Positions 1-12,100 of a stretch of 60,000 bases of DNA are shown piece by piece. Source of the stretch: Nematostella vectensis (lineage: Eukaryota; Cnidaria; Anthozoa; Actiniaria; Edwardsiidae); assembly GCF_932526225.1 (NCBI RefSeq), contig NC_064040.1, positions 12,750,856 to 12,810,855 of the forward strand. The letters are read 5' to 3'. The translations under genes and the position numbers were made by a program. The notes beneath the pieces were generated by a model. The model did not search any database. It was not told where the DNA came from and was given only the letters and a program-made list of their open reading frames with translations. Positions within the stretch are counted from its first letter, which is position 1; each line of letters starts with the position of its first letter.

Positions 1-108
1 ACAGGGTTTCCCATATTTACCACAGTATTCAATAGACTAACTGTAGACTGTTCTCATGTTGGCTGTTAAATTTCCATTGATCTAAAGCTGTACTTTTGTG
101 GTTATCAG

Positions 109-3100
109 GGAGTTCTGTAAGGACTATGATGACCATCACTTCATGCCAATGCTTCACAGGTGAGCATATCACATGTAAAACCTACTTACAGACACTCTCT
201 CTTATTCTTTTAATGGCCAAATTATGTACAGTCAATTCCAGTTTTGGCACAGCAATTCATTGTCTGTATTAATTGGAGCCTGCAATTGCAGGAAATATAC
301 TCCAGCAACTTCTTTGTATTTCTGGTCTTGTCTGGGGTTTTAATTTGATGCCTTAGGCAAATTATTTGCTTTTTTTAATTTGTGTTCAAACTGTTGCCAC
401 TATTAATAAAACAGTGCCAAATGTGTCATAATCGGTATGCAACTTTTTATTTCAGTGAATACAGGCCACCAACTACTGATATAAAAGGTATTTTGTGAAT
501 GCAGCTGAAACAAAATTACTGTGGTCAACCAGTTTCAACTATAAGCAACTTTGTATCATAGAAGGCTGGTTACATATAGAAATCCAAGCTAAGAATCAAG
601 AAAATATTTATAAGTAGAAATAAGAAAAGCAACTCATTTTTTAAAACTGCCATAAAAATTATGTACAGTCCATGTAGTAGGGTATGTTTTGCCAAGTATA
701 TAATCAATGGTCTGACCTCTGTTTGCTGTAAAATCAACCCTCAGGGGACCAAGGTAAAATCCAAACCCTTTAGTCATCTTCATTAGAAACACAATGTGAT
801 GTTAGTAAAAACAGTGTTGCAATGCACCATATATACTTTTAAATCTTCAGGTCTAGAATCTTTGCTTAGTGGGAATATCCAGTCCAGGGAGCAGCAATTT
901 GCAAACCAGGTTTGTGTCTATTATCAATAATTGTCACAATATTTGTGTCAAGTTAGTAAGGTAGGGACTGGTGGATATAAGAGGGGGGGGGGGGGGGGAT
1001 ATTTGCACCCATTTGAAAGAAAAATCACTACTGGGAATGTAGAAATATGGGTCCCTGAAAGAGCAAAATCGAAAGTTTTACTTTTGAGGGAGGATGCCTT
1101 CTAACCCCCCTTAGTAAGATGGTACCTAGGTTTGATCAATACCCCCAGGGTTGCATGAATCATAGTGCCTATAATGAGAACGAATTCCATATTCTTCTTC
1201 TTGTGATAGCACCCCATCCCTCCTGGGTTTGAGTTACAGTTCTGAAGAAAAAAACAAAATCCAAAATATATAATAAATAACCTGTACTGTATTTTTGTTG
1301 TCAAACTTAAAATCAATCCAGATATTGTATCAACCTTTCTGGTAAAGTGTGAAACCTTTTCTCTTATTTACGTAATTTTACTGCACTAACAAAGGCATAC
1401 TGATTTTCTTTGAATGTTTCTCCAGAATACTACACTGAATGAGCCAGACGGATGCATGGAATTCACCCTATGCCAACCTTTCAGTGATGGCGGGCAACTC
1501 TCAGCTACGAAACACCAATTCGATGGTCCCCCCAACCCACTCAGCCAAACTGTTATTGATGCAGACACCATTGATCTAACATGCCATGGCAAAGGATTTG
1601 TCAGCGTCAACCCTGCAAGCTTCTTGAAGTCCCTATCCAGCAATCAGGAAAATGTAGCTCAGAAGTCCTTCACTGGAAGTCAATGGAATGAAACAGACAA
1701 CGAGGAGGGTTGTGTTGAAATGACTGAATGCCATGGGAACTTACTGACAATAGCAGTGCAAAAGAAGCGTAGAAGTATCGTGCAACCGTCTGATCTGGAT
1801 GTGACACAATGCTTTAGTGCACCAATAATCACTAGGGAGAGCCATCATCCTCATTCCATAGAGCGAGAAGATGAGGGGGGAAGCATTGAGATGACTGAAT
1901 GCCATGGCAAACTGATGACAACAGCAGTGCAAAAGAAACGCAGAAGTATCGTGCAGCCGTCTGATCTGGATGTGACACAATGCTTTAGTGCACCAATAAT
2001 CACAGAGCAGAATTACCATTCACACTCTTCACAGTCAACAGAAGACCCTGTCGTGGGAAAGGCGCAGGCATGGGGCAATCAGAGTTGCTATAATGGGGTG
2101 TCACCAAGTCCATGTAAAGATGACAATAGGGGTATTGAAATGACAGAATGTCATGGGGGAATTAACCTCACTGTCCCCGAAAAAAAGAAAGCAAGGAAAA
2201 GCATTCTGGTGCCAGCAGATGTTGATGTGACTCAGTGCTATAATGGCCCAATTGCAACAGAGACTATCAATCCAACCTCCTTTCAAAATTCAATCTACAA
2301 TACACAACCTACTAGCAATCAGCATCAAGCACGGAAAGATGTTTCCTATAATACACAGAAAAACATCTTTAAAGGTGACAAGCTCAGCTGGGAAGAGCAG
2401 GAGCAGTCCGTGCTAGATGTGGACCTGACTGTGTGTGCAGGGAAAGGGTTGCTTGTTGGTGATGGTGAAGAAGGTGAGATGGTGCAATCAGAGGATGTGG
2501 ACTTGACCATTTGCACTGGCAAAGGCCTGCTTCCACTCGATGCTGAAGATGAGTCTTCGCCAAGTCTGAATAATCCTTCTCATTTTGACCTGACCGTCTG
2601 CGAGGGAGCATTTCTCAAAGGAAGTGACGACGAGAGGGGTGAAGATGGTAAGGCAGAGAGCCCAATGACAGTTGGAGAACTGGAAAGTGGGCCACGCTTC
2701 AATTACTCAAATGCAACTGACCTTGGCATCAATAGAAGCAGAACCATGATGGCTTCAAATTATGACGGTGATACTTCCTTCACTGACTTGGAGCCTAAAA
2801 GTAGAGAATGGCTGAGTCAGACAGCACCTCTTCCGGGTCAGACAACGTCTCTGCCACCTGAACGCTTCTCAAAAACCCAGTTTATGAAAAATGACTTGGA
2901 TGCATCTTTCAACCCCTCAAGCCAGAGGGCACTCTTACCTAATTCAAGCTTATCAAAGTCACACTACATGGAAAGAGAGCTGAATAGTACCTTTGATGCA
3001 TCAAGCCAAATGACAACCAAGGCTGCACAAAACTTATCAAAGGCACACTACATGGAAAGAGAGCTGGACAGCACATTTGATGATTCAAGCCAAATGACAT

Positions 3101-6100
3101 CCAAGGCTGCATCAAGCTTATCAAAGTCACACTACATGGAAAGAGAGCTGAACAGTACATTTGATGCTTTAAACCAAATGACATCCAAGGCTACCCCAAG
3201 ATTATCAATGTCGCATTATCAAAGCCAGACAGCTTCCCAACCCTCTGTAAGTCTGCCAACAACCCAGAACATGCAGAATGATTCGGATTCAGCACCTGGT
3301 TCTCCGGTCCCCCTTCCTTCAAGAAAAAGAACACTAGAGGACACAGAGATCCCTAGTCAAGAGAGAAACATCGATGATAAACCACCAGAAGCTATAAAGA
3401 ATAGGGATACAAAGAGCAGTCAGATTCAGCAATGGCTGTGTCAAACAGCACTTGCTCCTGCCCCTTCTTCTATGACTGGAAAGTTCCTACAGAAGGCTCC
3501 AATCACTTGCACCAGCTTCGCTACAAGTTCTGCCTTCAATCTTCTTGGTACGTTCTCATCAAAGAAACAAAAACTTGCAGAAGTCAATGACGATATAACT
3601 AAAGCTGAGGAAACCCAGGTAGATCTTGAACCTGCACAGTCAACTGTCGAGCCACAGTCGTTGGAGTTTACCGATAACACCAATCATATCAGGAATGACA
3701 CATATGATTTGAATAAAGAGGAATTTCCTCAAGAATGCTTGCTATCTGAGGGCGATGATGACCTGACTCCAGCCAAGCCTGTTGCAGAGACCACTGCCGT
3801 ATCCCCCGGCTCTGTGATTGAACCAGGTGTTAATGTTGCTCCCTCTTCAAGCCCTGTGAATGAGTCTGATCCTCTTCCCATCACTGCGCCTCCTGATGCA
3901 GCTGCTGCAACTGGCAGTGGAATTTCCCCAGCCGTTTCCATTATACAAGGTAGGAGCTCTTCGTGAATGTCTATCTATTTCTTACTAATAATCACTGAAG
4001 ACCCAATTACTATATAACGATAACCCCATAAATCCGAAAGTTCTTAGAAAAGGCGATGGAGTGGGACTTAAAAGCATTAGAAGCAACACAATGATACGTA
4101 CGATGTTTTTATTTAATTTGTCATCTTGATTTGTCATATCAAGATCCATTGTATTAGAAAATAAAGTCATTTAGGTTTTCTGAATCAACTGCAAAAATAT
4201 ATGTGGTTGTAAAGATAATTTGGAAGCTTTCGTTATGTCAGATTCTCCTGTTGGACCTTCACGAAGTTCTTGTCTGAAACGCAATCTATCTACCATATGT
4301 GAGGAGAGTCCAGGGCGCACACCATCAAGCAAAAAGTAAGTATTTATGGAGTCACCCAAAGGGGATGTATATACGGTATAGTCTTGAAACGATTTAGTTT
4401 CAATACACTTCATCTTTTTACTTCCAACGGAGTATCTATTTGTTTTACATCAAATTGGTTTAAACAAATTTGCGCCAGGGGGAGAAAGCCAAAAATTATT
4501 TTGAATTCTCTAATGCACATTTTCTTGAAGGTTTTCCATTGTTCAAATTTCTACTCTATATGCATACCCGTCTTATTTTTTTTAAATTGGCAAATTATAG
4601 TTATACTTATTTGCTATAGTGTATCTTTTTATTTTTTCTCAGAAACTTTTCAAAATCATTGAGATTATTTAGATCGTTTCTCGATTTTTTTCTTGATTCT
4701 TTTCCAGGAAGCAGATCAAGGTAGCTGAACTGCTATCCATGTCTGGGATTTTCTTTGACACCAGAGTGACATCCAGACGAAGCACCGTGGCCTTCCTTGA
4801 AAAGGTACAGTAAACAACAAGTAGAATAGCAACATTCTGTGGTAAAGGCACATCTTTACCACGTTCTTTTTTCTCATATCTTTTTTAGTTAACCTTTCTT
4901 GTAACACATACTTTACATACTCACACAGTATTCACTTCACTTCGTACTGATTTTTATGGATCTCGGAGTTTCTCACGAAATTCCGATGCGAGGGTTTTGA
5001 CATTACTGTTTTACGGATGAAGTAAGATTTTTACTTTCTGTTAGATCCCTATCCAACGAATGTAAACACAACAGTCAAATGTCCTTTCATATGCTTTTCG
5101 GGTACTTTAGAGGGGCAACAAATGCAATGAAAAGTTGAAAGAGAACAGAATCGGTTAAGATACTGTACTTGTGGCAAGTCTGCATTCTTTCGGGGTACCA
5201 ACACAGGTTGTATAATGAGAAAACCTTAAAAATCGAAGCAGAAACAGGAACAATAGCAACATCGCTGGAACAACGTACAGCAATAGCTGCACTACTCATT
5301 TTTTCTCAACCCCAGATGGAGAAACCCAAGACCATTAGTGAAGCCATTTGTATGTCATACATCATAAAGCCCAAAGCTGAGCAATACCTTACTGTGTGTG
5401 ACGAAGTGGAGAAGGAATTAACAGAGTAAGTAGAGCAGTACTTTAATGTGTGTGACGAAGGAATTAGCAAAATAAGTATAGCAACACGTTACTGTGTGTG
5501 ACGAGGGGGAGAACGAATTGACAGGGTAAGTAGAGAAAAGGCTTACTATGTGTGACGAGGGAATTGACAGAGAAAGTAAAGCAATACGTTAATGTTTGTG
5601 ACAAGGGAATTGACAGGGTGAGTAGAGCAGAGCCTTATTTTATGTGACAAGGGAAATCACAGAGTAAGGAGAACAACACGTTAATGTATATGAGTTGGGA
5701 ATCAATGGAAAGAGCTTGACAAAATCTGAAATTTGCTGTTGGCCATGCCAGGATTCGATTCTAATATGATTTCTAAATTACCGGAGTTTATATGAAGATA
5801 ACAGACTATTAAAATGAAAAAGCTTTTTTTTTTATCTGGGAAAGCTATAAATTTTTCTCCATTTGCTAGGTTACGCGACACGAATTGAGAGGTTACCATT
5901 GGTATGTCTTTAACTGCGCAAATCGTACTCTGCAACTGAACGCTGGCTATGCGCCGTGCTGAGCTACCTGTGTTATTGTATTCTAGGTTAAGAGCAGCAT
6001 CAGAGTTCGTAGTACAGCAGCTTGATGCATCTGACTCTGGCATCTTACAGATCGCAGGAGCTGCTGGTGACTTTGAGGTACTGTGCGTAAATATAGGAAT

Positions 6101-9100
6101 GGTTTCACACATTTAGCGTGAACAATATTTAGTGTAAACAATATTAGCGTAACCTTTTTTTAGCATCCTTCATATAATCATATTACTCTGCATATAGCTC
6201 TTGGTACCGTAATTGCTGTTTTATCGCCCCTGGCACTAATCTAATCCCTATGTTCGCAATGGGGGTAGGCTCGGTTTCGTCGCGCTTTGCTCCTCCACTG
6301 ACGGCTGGGCGCACGGTCGAGGCACCATGTTCGTGACGTCACATCGTAACTGAGATAATTATGCGTGATGTGCGGACCGTTTTTTTTTTTCTGCCTGAAA
6401 ATAGCTCTTTCACGGCAAGCTTTTGCTGGGGCCTACAGTCTTCTTAACCGAACTTTTCTAACGCTGAGTTAAACATTTTCTCGAACCCTCCCGCCGCCGT
6501 TTTAAACTCTTGTTGTGATAATTATGGTAACGTATTTACCGACGGACTTTCAAGAGGTAAGTGGAATGGGAAAGGATCGCGGGCGCACCGAAACCACCGA
6601 GCCTACGATGGGGGGGAGCTTATTTAAAGCAGGGCGCTAGATTTAAAATTCAGACCTTAGCTTAAGTCTGAAATATATTGTTTTAAAGCTCAATATTAGA
6701 ACAGTGAGGAATTAAAAACAACTTAATGCTCAGTATGTTCTCACAATCTCGCGTTCTGCTATTCTTACCTTTTTGATTGGAGGGGGCGCTTTTTTAAAGC
6801 TGAGTGCAAAAATATCATTTACGATATACTGTATGTTTTATAAATCTAAACAATCTGATCTGTTAAATGATCTACATGTCGCATATAAAATGCCTAACAA
6901 TACTCCGTGTTATATCCTTGTAGCAATCTGATCTGGCCGATCAGCTAAATGACCTGCACATCGCATGTAAAAAACTTGCCAAGAAAAAATGGTCCGAGAA
7001 GAAAAAAACTCTGAAAAGACGAGTTGCGCACAGCCTTAAGGTTAGCATTTTACCCCTCAATAGTTGAATTATCTTACTCTTGGGCTCTTCAGCCACGACG
7101 GCCAAACGGAAAAAAAAACATTGTCGCGTTTCCGAACTAAACCAGAAACTTGCATGCTTAAGATCCGTGTCTTTAACGTGGTATGAAGATCTATTGGCTG
7201 GAAGCTGATTCTGGACAACTGCAGGGCGTATCCATAGAAAAAGATACCTTAGTAATTCACTGGTCTCTAAACCGTGATGAAAATGCCAGAATTTTGTCTG
7301 TGTGTGTTAAAAGGCTATCCCCGAGCCAAGGTCAATAGGTCAGTAGACCCATTTTTTCAATATCCAATACATTCCGTAACTCAGCCATCTTCCTTGTACT
7401 TCAATCTGAGTCGTAGTAATCTCGACTTTACCACTTTATTTTTCATCTCTACACATGAGCAGGATGAGACTTGGACCCCCTCTGGACACACCCTGTAGTT
7501 GAAGGTGACTGTCATGGTATACCCCGCTGCAATATAAAGAACACTATTTTATTATTTTTTATAGGAATATCATAATATGCTAAGTAGTGATCTGGGAACC
7601 CTGTCGGAGACTCTCTCAGTGGCGAATGACTGCGCTAAGCTGCTCTGTGACGGTAAGAGCCTTGCTTAACCCTGATGGCGGTAATCTGGAGACGTATATA
7701 TTTTATCCCCCTAAAACACAAAATTGCGCGCTAGCACCACTTTTCTTCACAATGGTGTTTTTTGTTAATTGTCGCGTTTTGTCGAATATATATATGCCCA
7801 CTAACTATGTTTCCTTGTTTCCACAACCTAGATAAGTCATTCTGCAGCTTGGCTGTAGTCTTTCTAGTTATTCTCTTTTTTATTGACATGTTCCTATTGC
7901 AGCTAGCTGACATACCAAGACGTTCCCTGCTAGCAGAGGCCTCTTTTCTCTGTATTTCGCTGGGCTGGCGTTCGCGAGGGAAAGAGACCTCTGCCATGGG
8001 TCGAAACTGTTTTCGTTGCGCATGCGTGAGCGTTAATAAGCGATCGACGTGCCAAAACCCGTACCATCGCGCGAAAGCGGTCAATATGCTAATATGCTTT
8101 GCATGGGTTTAGTCGGAAATCATGAATCTAACTCCGGTTAGTTCTCCTCTTCGAAAAAAGAAAACAACTGTCCAATTTCAATCACCTAAAACGTCACTAA
8201 AAAGATTGAACAGCAAAGATGAGTTTTGTCTTGTTTGTGGGATTAATTGCAAGACATCTGGGCAGGCGAGTTTCTTCAATGTAAATATCGCACAGTTGGA
8301 CTCGAAGAAAATGTTACAAAACTTTTTGGTAAACTTAGATCAGCTATTTCCAGAAGAATATGCAAAACCTGTAAACGGAAGATTGACTCGTTAGTCAAAA
8401 GAGAGAAAATTCTGAATGAAGATAAAGCATCGAATGGCTTCTTTTATAATTCGTCGAGTGACATTTCTACGGAGGACGCCGTTTCGAATGCGGGCTTATT
8501 ATCCCGCAGCGGATATACGTTTCATGCATGCGCTAGTTTGTGGGCTCAAATAGTGGCCAGTAATTAATGAACGGAGCATGCGCTCTGGATCTCCCGTCCA
8601 CGATCGTGGACGGCGGTTTGATCAAACGAACTTGCGACCCATGGCAGAGGTATCTTTTCCTCGCGAACTCCAGCCCAGCGAAATACAGAGAAAAGAGGCA
8701 TCTGCTAGCAGGGAAACCAAGATGAAACTTGTGGCTATTTATTTTTCTTATGTGTGATCTCTTCACTTCCAGTTGAGGCAGAACTTGATGCTGGACTTGC
8801 AAGGATTCATGCGGAAAACACCAGTGAAGAAAATGTAAGATTAATTTTTATTTTACGCCGCCAACTTTAGGAATCAGTTATTTGCTTTTAAAGCTGCAAA
8901 TGCCTAAAGCTTGTAGAAGCATATTGTCAACACCATCATCATCATCAACAACAACATCAACAAGAACATCATCATCACCATCATAACCAATATCATCCTC
9001 ATCACACTTCTTGCTAAAATACCAAACACGCCCTTAACATGCATACCGCTCGGTTCTGTATTGTGGTGTATCAAAGGTTTAAGCGCTTTTCGACTAAAAA

Positions 9101-12100
9101 TGTGTTTGTTTGGTTGCTTCTTTTTTTCTAGAAAAATATATGTAGCTTGCCACCTTTACAAAGCATTTCATAATGGGGCAAATAGTACGAAGCCTGTAAT
9201 GGTTTTTTTTTCGCTATGATGCCTGTTTTAACCCTTCTTTGGGGGTCTTTGGGAATTGATCTGATTTCTTTTTCCACAAGGTGGATCCATCTTCTGCAGA
9301 TTCCAACGACCTTGGAAAAGAATCGCCTGAACTGTTAGCTCTTGAAGAAGGTCAGTCTAAATGGATAAGCTCAGTGCAAGTATTTAAGTTAGATTGCTGT
9401 AGTTCAGGCATCAGTGTGCACAACAGGTTACTTCTCACAACGTAACCTCATTTGTAAGAGGTATAGCACACTGAGCGAATGTGAGGGAAATTGTTGTTCT
9501 TTCTGTGTATTAAGTCAAGCTCCTATTCCTGTAGAATTGAGCAAGAGAGAAGCTTACCGCCAAGAACTAACAAGGTAACCCGCGACCTCAACAGCTAGTA
9601 GAGCAAAATGCTACTCACAACATCTTCAACATGTTGTCACTCATGTAAATATCTCGATTCCTATACGTCGTCTTTCGTTCTACCTTACATGCTTTATCTT
9701 GTAGTGAAAAAGAAGCCCTTACCCGTGAAAAGAATGGTCTCGAGAGGGAAGAGATAGAGTGCGAAGAGCTCGTGTTAAGACTGGGGGGAAATGTGAGTAG
9801 CCAGAAAGCATCATCCTTTTACGCACTCAAAAGAACAAACGTAATACCTTTCTTGTCAATGACAGGGTATTATAGAAACAAGAGCAGCAGCTGTCATGGT
9901 AGAAGTTGCTATTTTCAGTGATGTTTTTTTATGGGTTGAACACAATATAGTCTATCCAGCCAAATGACGACAAAGAACAAACGCAATACTTTTCTTATCA
10001 ATGACAGGGTATTATAAATGTTATTGTTATAGTTGGTATTTTGAGTAATATTCTCTGGGTTAAACACAATAGTCAAGTCAAGATAAACGAGGCAAAACGA
10101 TATTGTGACTAGTTGATGCTGGCTAATTGCAAGGTATTTCATATTTCAGGCGCCGTTTGGAGACAATACAGACGAACTTGAACACAAATACAAACTACTA
10201 AATGAGTATGTCAATGATTATTTGTTCTTTCCCCTTTTGGTTTCCATTTGCTATCAGCCTTCGCCTAGTGAATTCAGTGAAACTGATTCCCATAGAGACT
10301 TGTCCAGGGATTCCCGTAACGATTCTAATTCATTTGTTTTAATTGATTATACTTGATTATTATTGGTTGCTTATAACTTGTACCTAGTGAACTCACGGAT
10401 TGTTGTCCAGCCATTGTCCGTTGCGATCTATTGGCATTTGTATGACCTTAATTGATCGCTTTTACGTGTGCCAAGTGAACTCACTAAACGTTTTGCCCAC
10501 ATAACTATTGTGATAACTATTCCCTTCATTTTCTTTGTCCTTTGTGTGACGTTGTGTAATTGTCCATGGCGGCCTCGTTTTTTTTACCATTGGTATGGCC
10601 TTGATTGATTGCTTATTTCTTGCGCCAAGTGTCAAGTAAAAGTTCTACCCATGAAACTGCAGTGATTTTCGGTCCCTGGTTACCTGAATCATCATCTGCG
10701 TTACTTTTTTTGACTGACTTCTTGCAGGCTGTCGGAGTGGACGTTGGAGGAGTGGGAACCAGCCCGACTTGCGCGCTTTACCTTCCTAAACTCGACCCTC
10801 GACCTCAACGTAACATTTGGTGACACTCTACCAGGTAATTTTAGCGTTCTAGAGTCTATTTGCTTTGTAAGGCTATATTGTACATCAACAGTTCTAGTTT
10901 CTTACCGAAATCCTGTGTTTTAGACGGTAGTCGACATGTCCAGAGTATTTCACTGATATCAGCTTTGTCAGGTTAGTTAAGTCCTACGAACTCCCGCCGC
11001 CGTTAAGCTATCTGTAAAACTGAGTTCCTTCTTATAAAAAAATATTTCCAAATTGTGTATAGTTCCTCAAGTTGAAGGTTTATTGGGTAATGAATGATGA
11101 ATGAATAGATTGACCCTGGAAAGCTTGACCTTTTATTGCAGCGTTCCCAACCCATTATTTCCATTAATCCCCCCCCCCCCCCCCATTATTTCGGGGCACT
11201 AAATCTCAACACTTTCTTTACTCCCCCATCCCCCCACCTACCTTAAACCCTACCTCTATGCAAACATCCAAATGTTTTTGTGTCACTTTTTGTGTATACA
11301 GAGTCAAGTAAATCAGGTCCACGTCTTGCACACGCACTTATCCAGGACAGTATCGCAGACACCACACTTCAGAAGATGTGCCCAACCTCGTCTTCTCTGG
11401 AAAAGGTAAGACGCATTGAACACATTACTCTACTGGAAAACAAATGTGTTCCTCGATTCAGGACTTATTTTCCCCTGTTTAGAGCCCTGATACGGAAACG
11501 AATAAATGCATCCCCCGAAATATTGCCTTTTGCATTTTTTATTTGTATTTTTTCACCCTGTCATTTTCGCGTCATCTATACAAACAACCATCAGCATCAT
11601 CATTACCACTACAATCACCACTACCCTCATCACCACCGCCACCACCACCACCACCATCTGCACAATCGGCATTAACACTTCATCATCACCATTTCAACAA
11701 TCATATCATCAACATCATAGCAGCTATTGGATTATCACTCCGTATGGCAGCTTCATTGTTTTTTCCTTTAAAATAAGGACTCACTCTTAGTGATAATGAC
11801 CACGTCGAATACAACCCTGTACCAAGTAGTGTCCGTTTTTGTTGCAGGTCTTGCACCATGTTTCTGGTCCGGTGATAACTGCCAGGAAGCTTGCTGACGA
11901 AGTGTTCCTTCTGCCCTTCACACACATCGTCCATGTCCAAGGCACAAGGTATTTCTTTTCTACTATCTATCTCTCATGAGCCTTATCTCGCCTTCCAAAT
12001 TACAGAAGGCTTGTATAATAGAGGTGTATAGACTTGGTTGCTCCCCAATTCAAATATATTCAATGGAGCAAGATGCAGCTGTAAGATTGAGCTATGAGCC

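Larger units (their letters stand above)
1426..3949 (+). other. KNL1: KNL1 giant exon with MELT-like array and 28-residue repeats
   Basis: This is one 2524-bp exon, entered in phase 0 after TCCAG and left in phase 1 at G|GTAGG. It encodes about 841 residues of low-complexity, Ser/Thr-rich sequence, as expected for the disordered part of KNL1. It contains eleven MELT-like motifs (forms such as MEFT, IDLT, VEMT, LDVT, VDLT), then repeats with the core SHYMEREL, then two WL-x-QTA segments (near 2812 and 3433). The end is Pro/Ser-rich with a few acidic stretches. Antisense and shifted ORFs across the exon are shadows of its repeats. Confidence 0.85.

Noticed and set aside
970-1000. G and C homopolymer runs (also near 11171, 23276, 43038)
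   Set aside because: Simple mononucleotide runs; lengths may be sequencing or assembly artefacts.
1386-3941. Antisense ORFs across the KNL1 large exon
   Set aside because: They mirror the coding repeats on the plus strand and have no start context or domains of their own.
11280-11790. His-, Thr- and Pro-rich ORFs
   Set aside because: They arise from a CAC/CAT trinucleotide run inside an intron; only 11302-11405 is a real exon.
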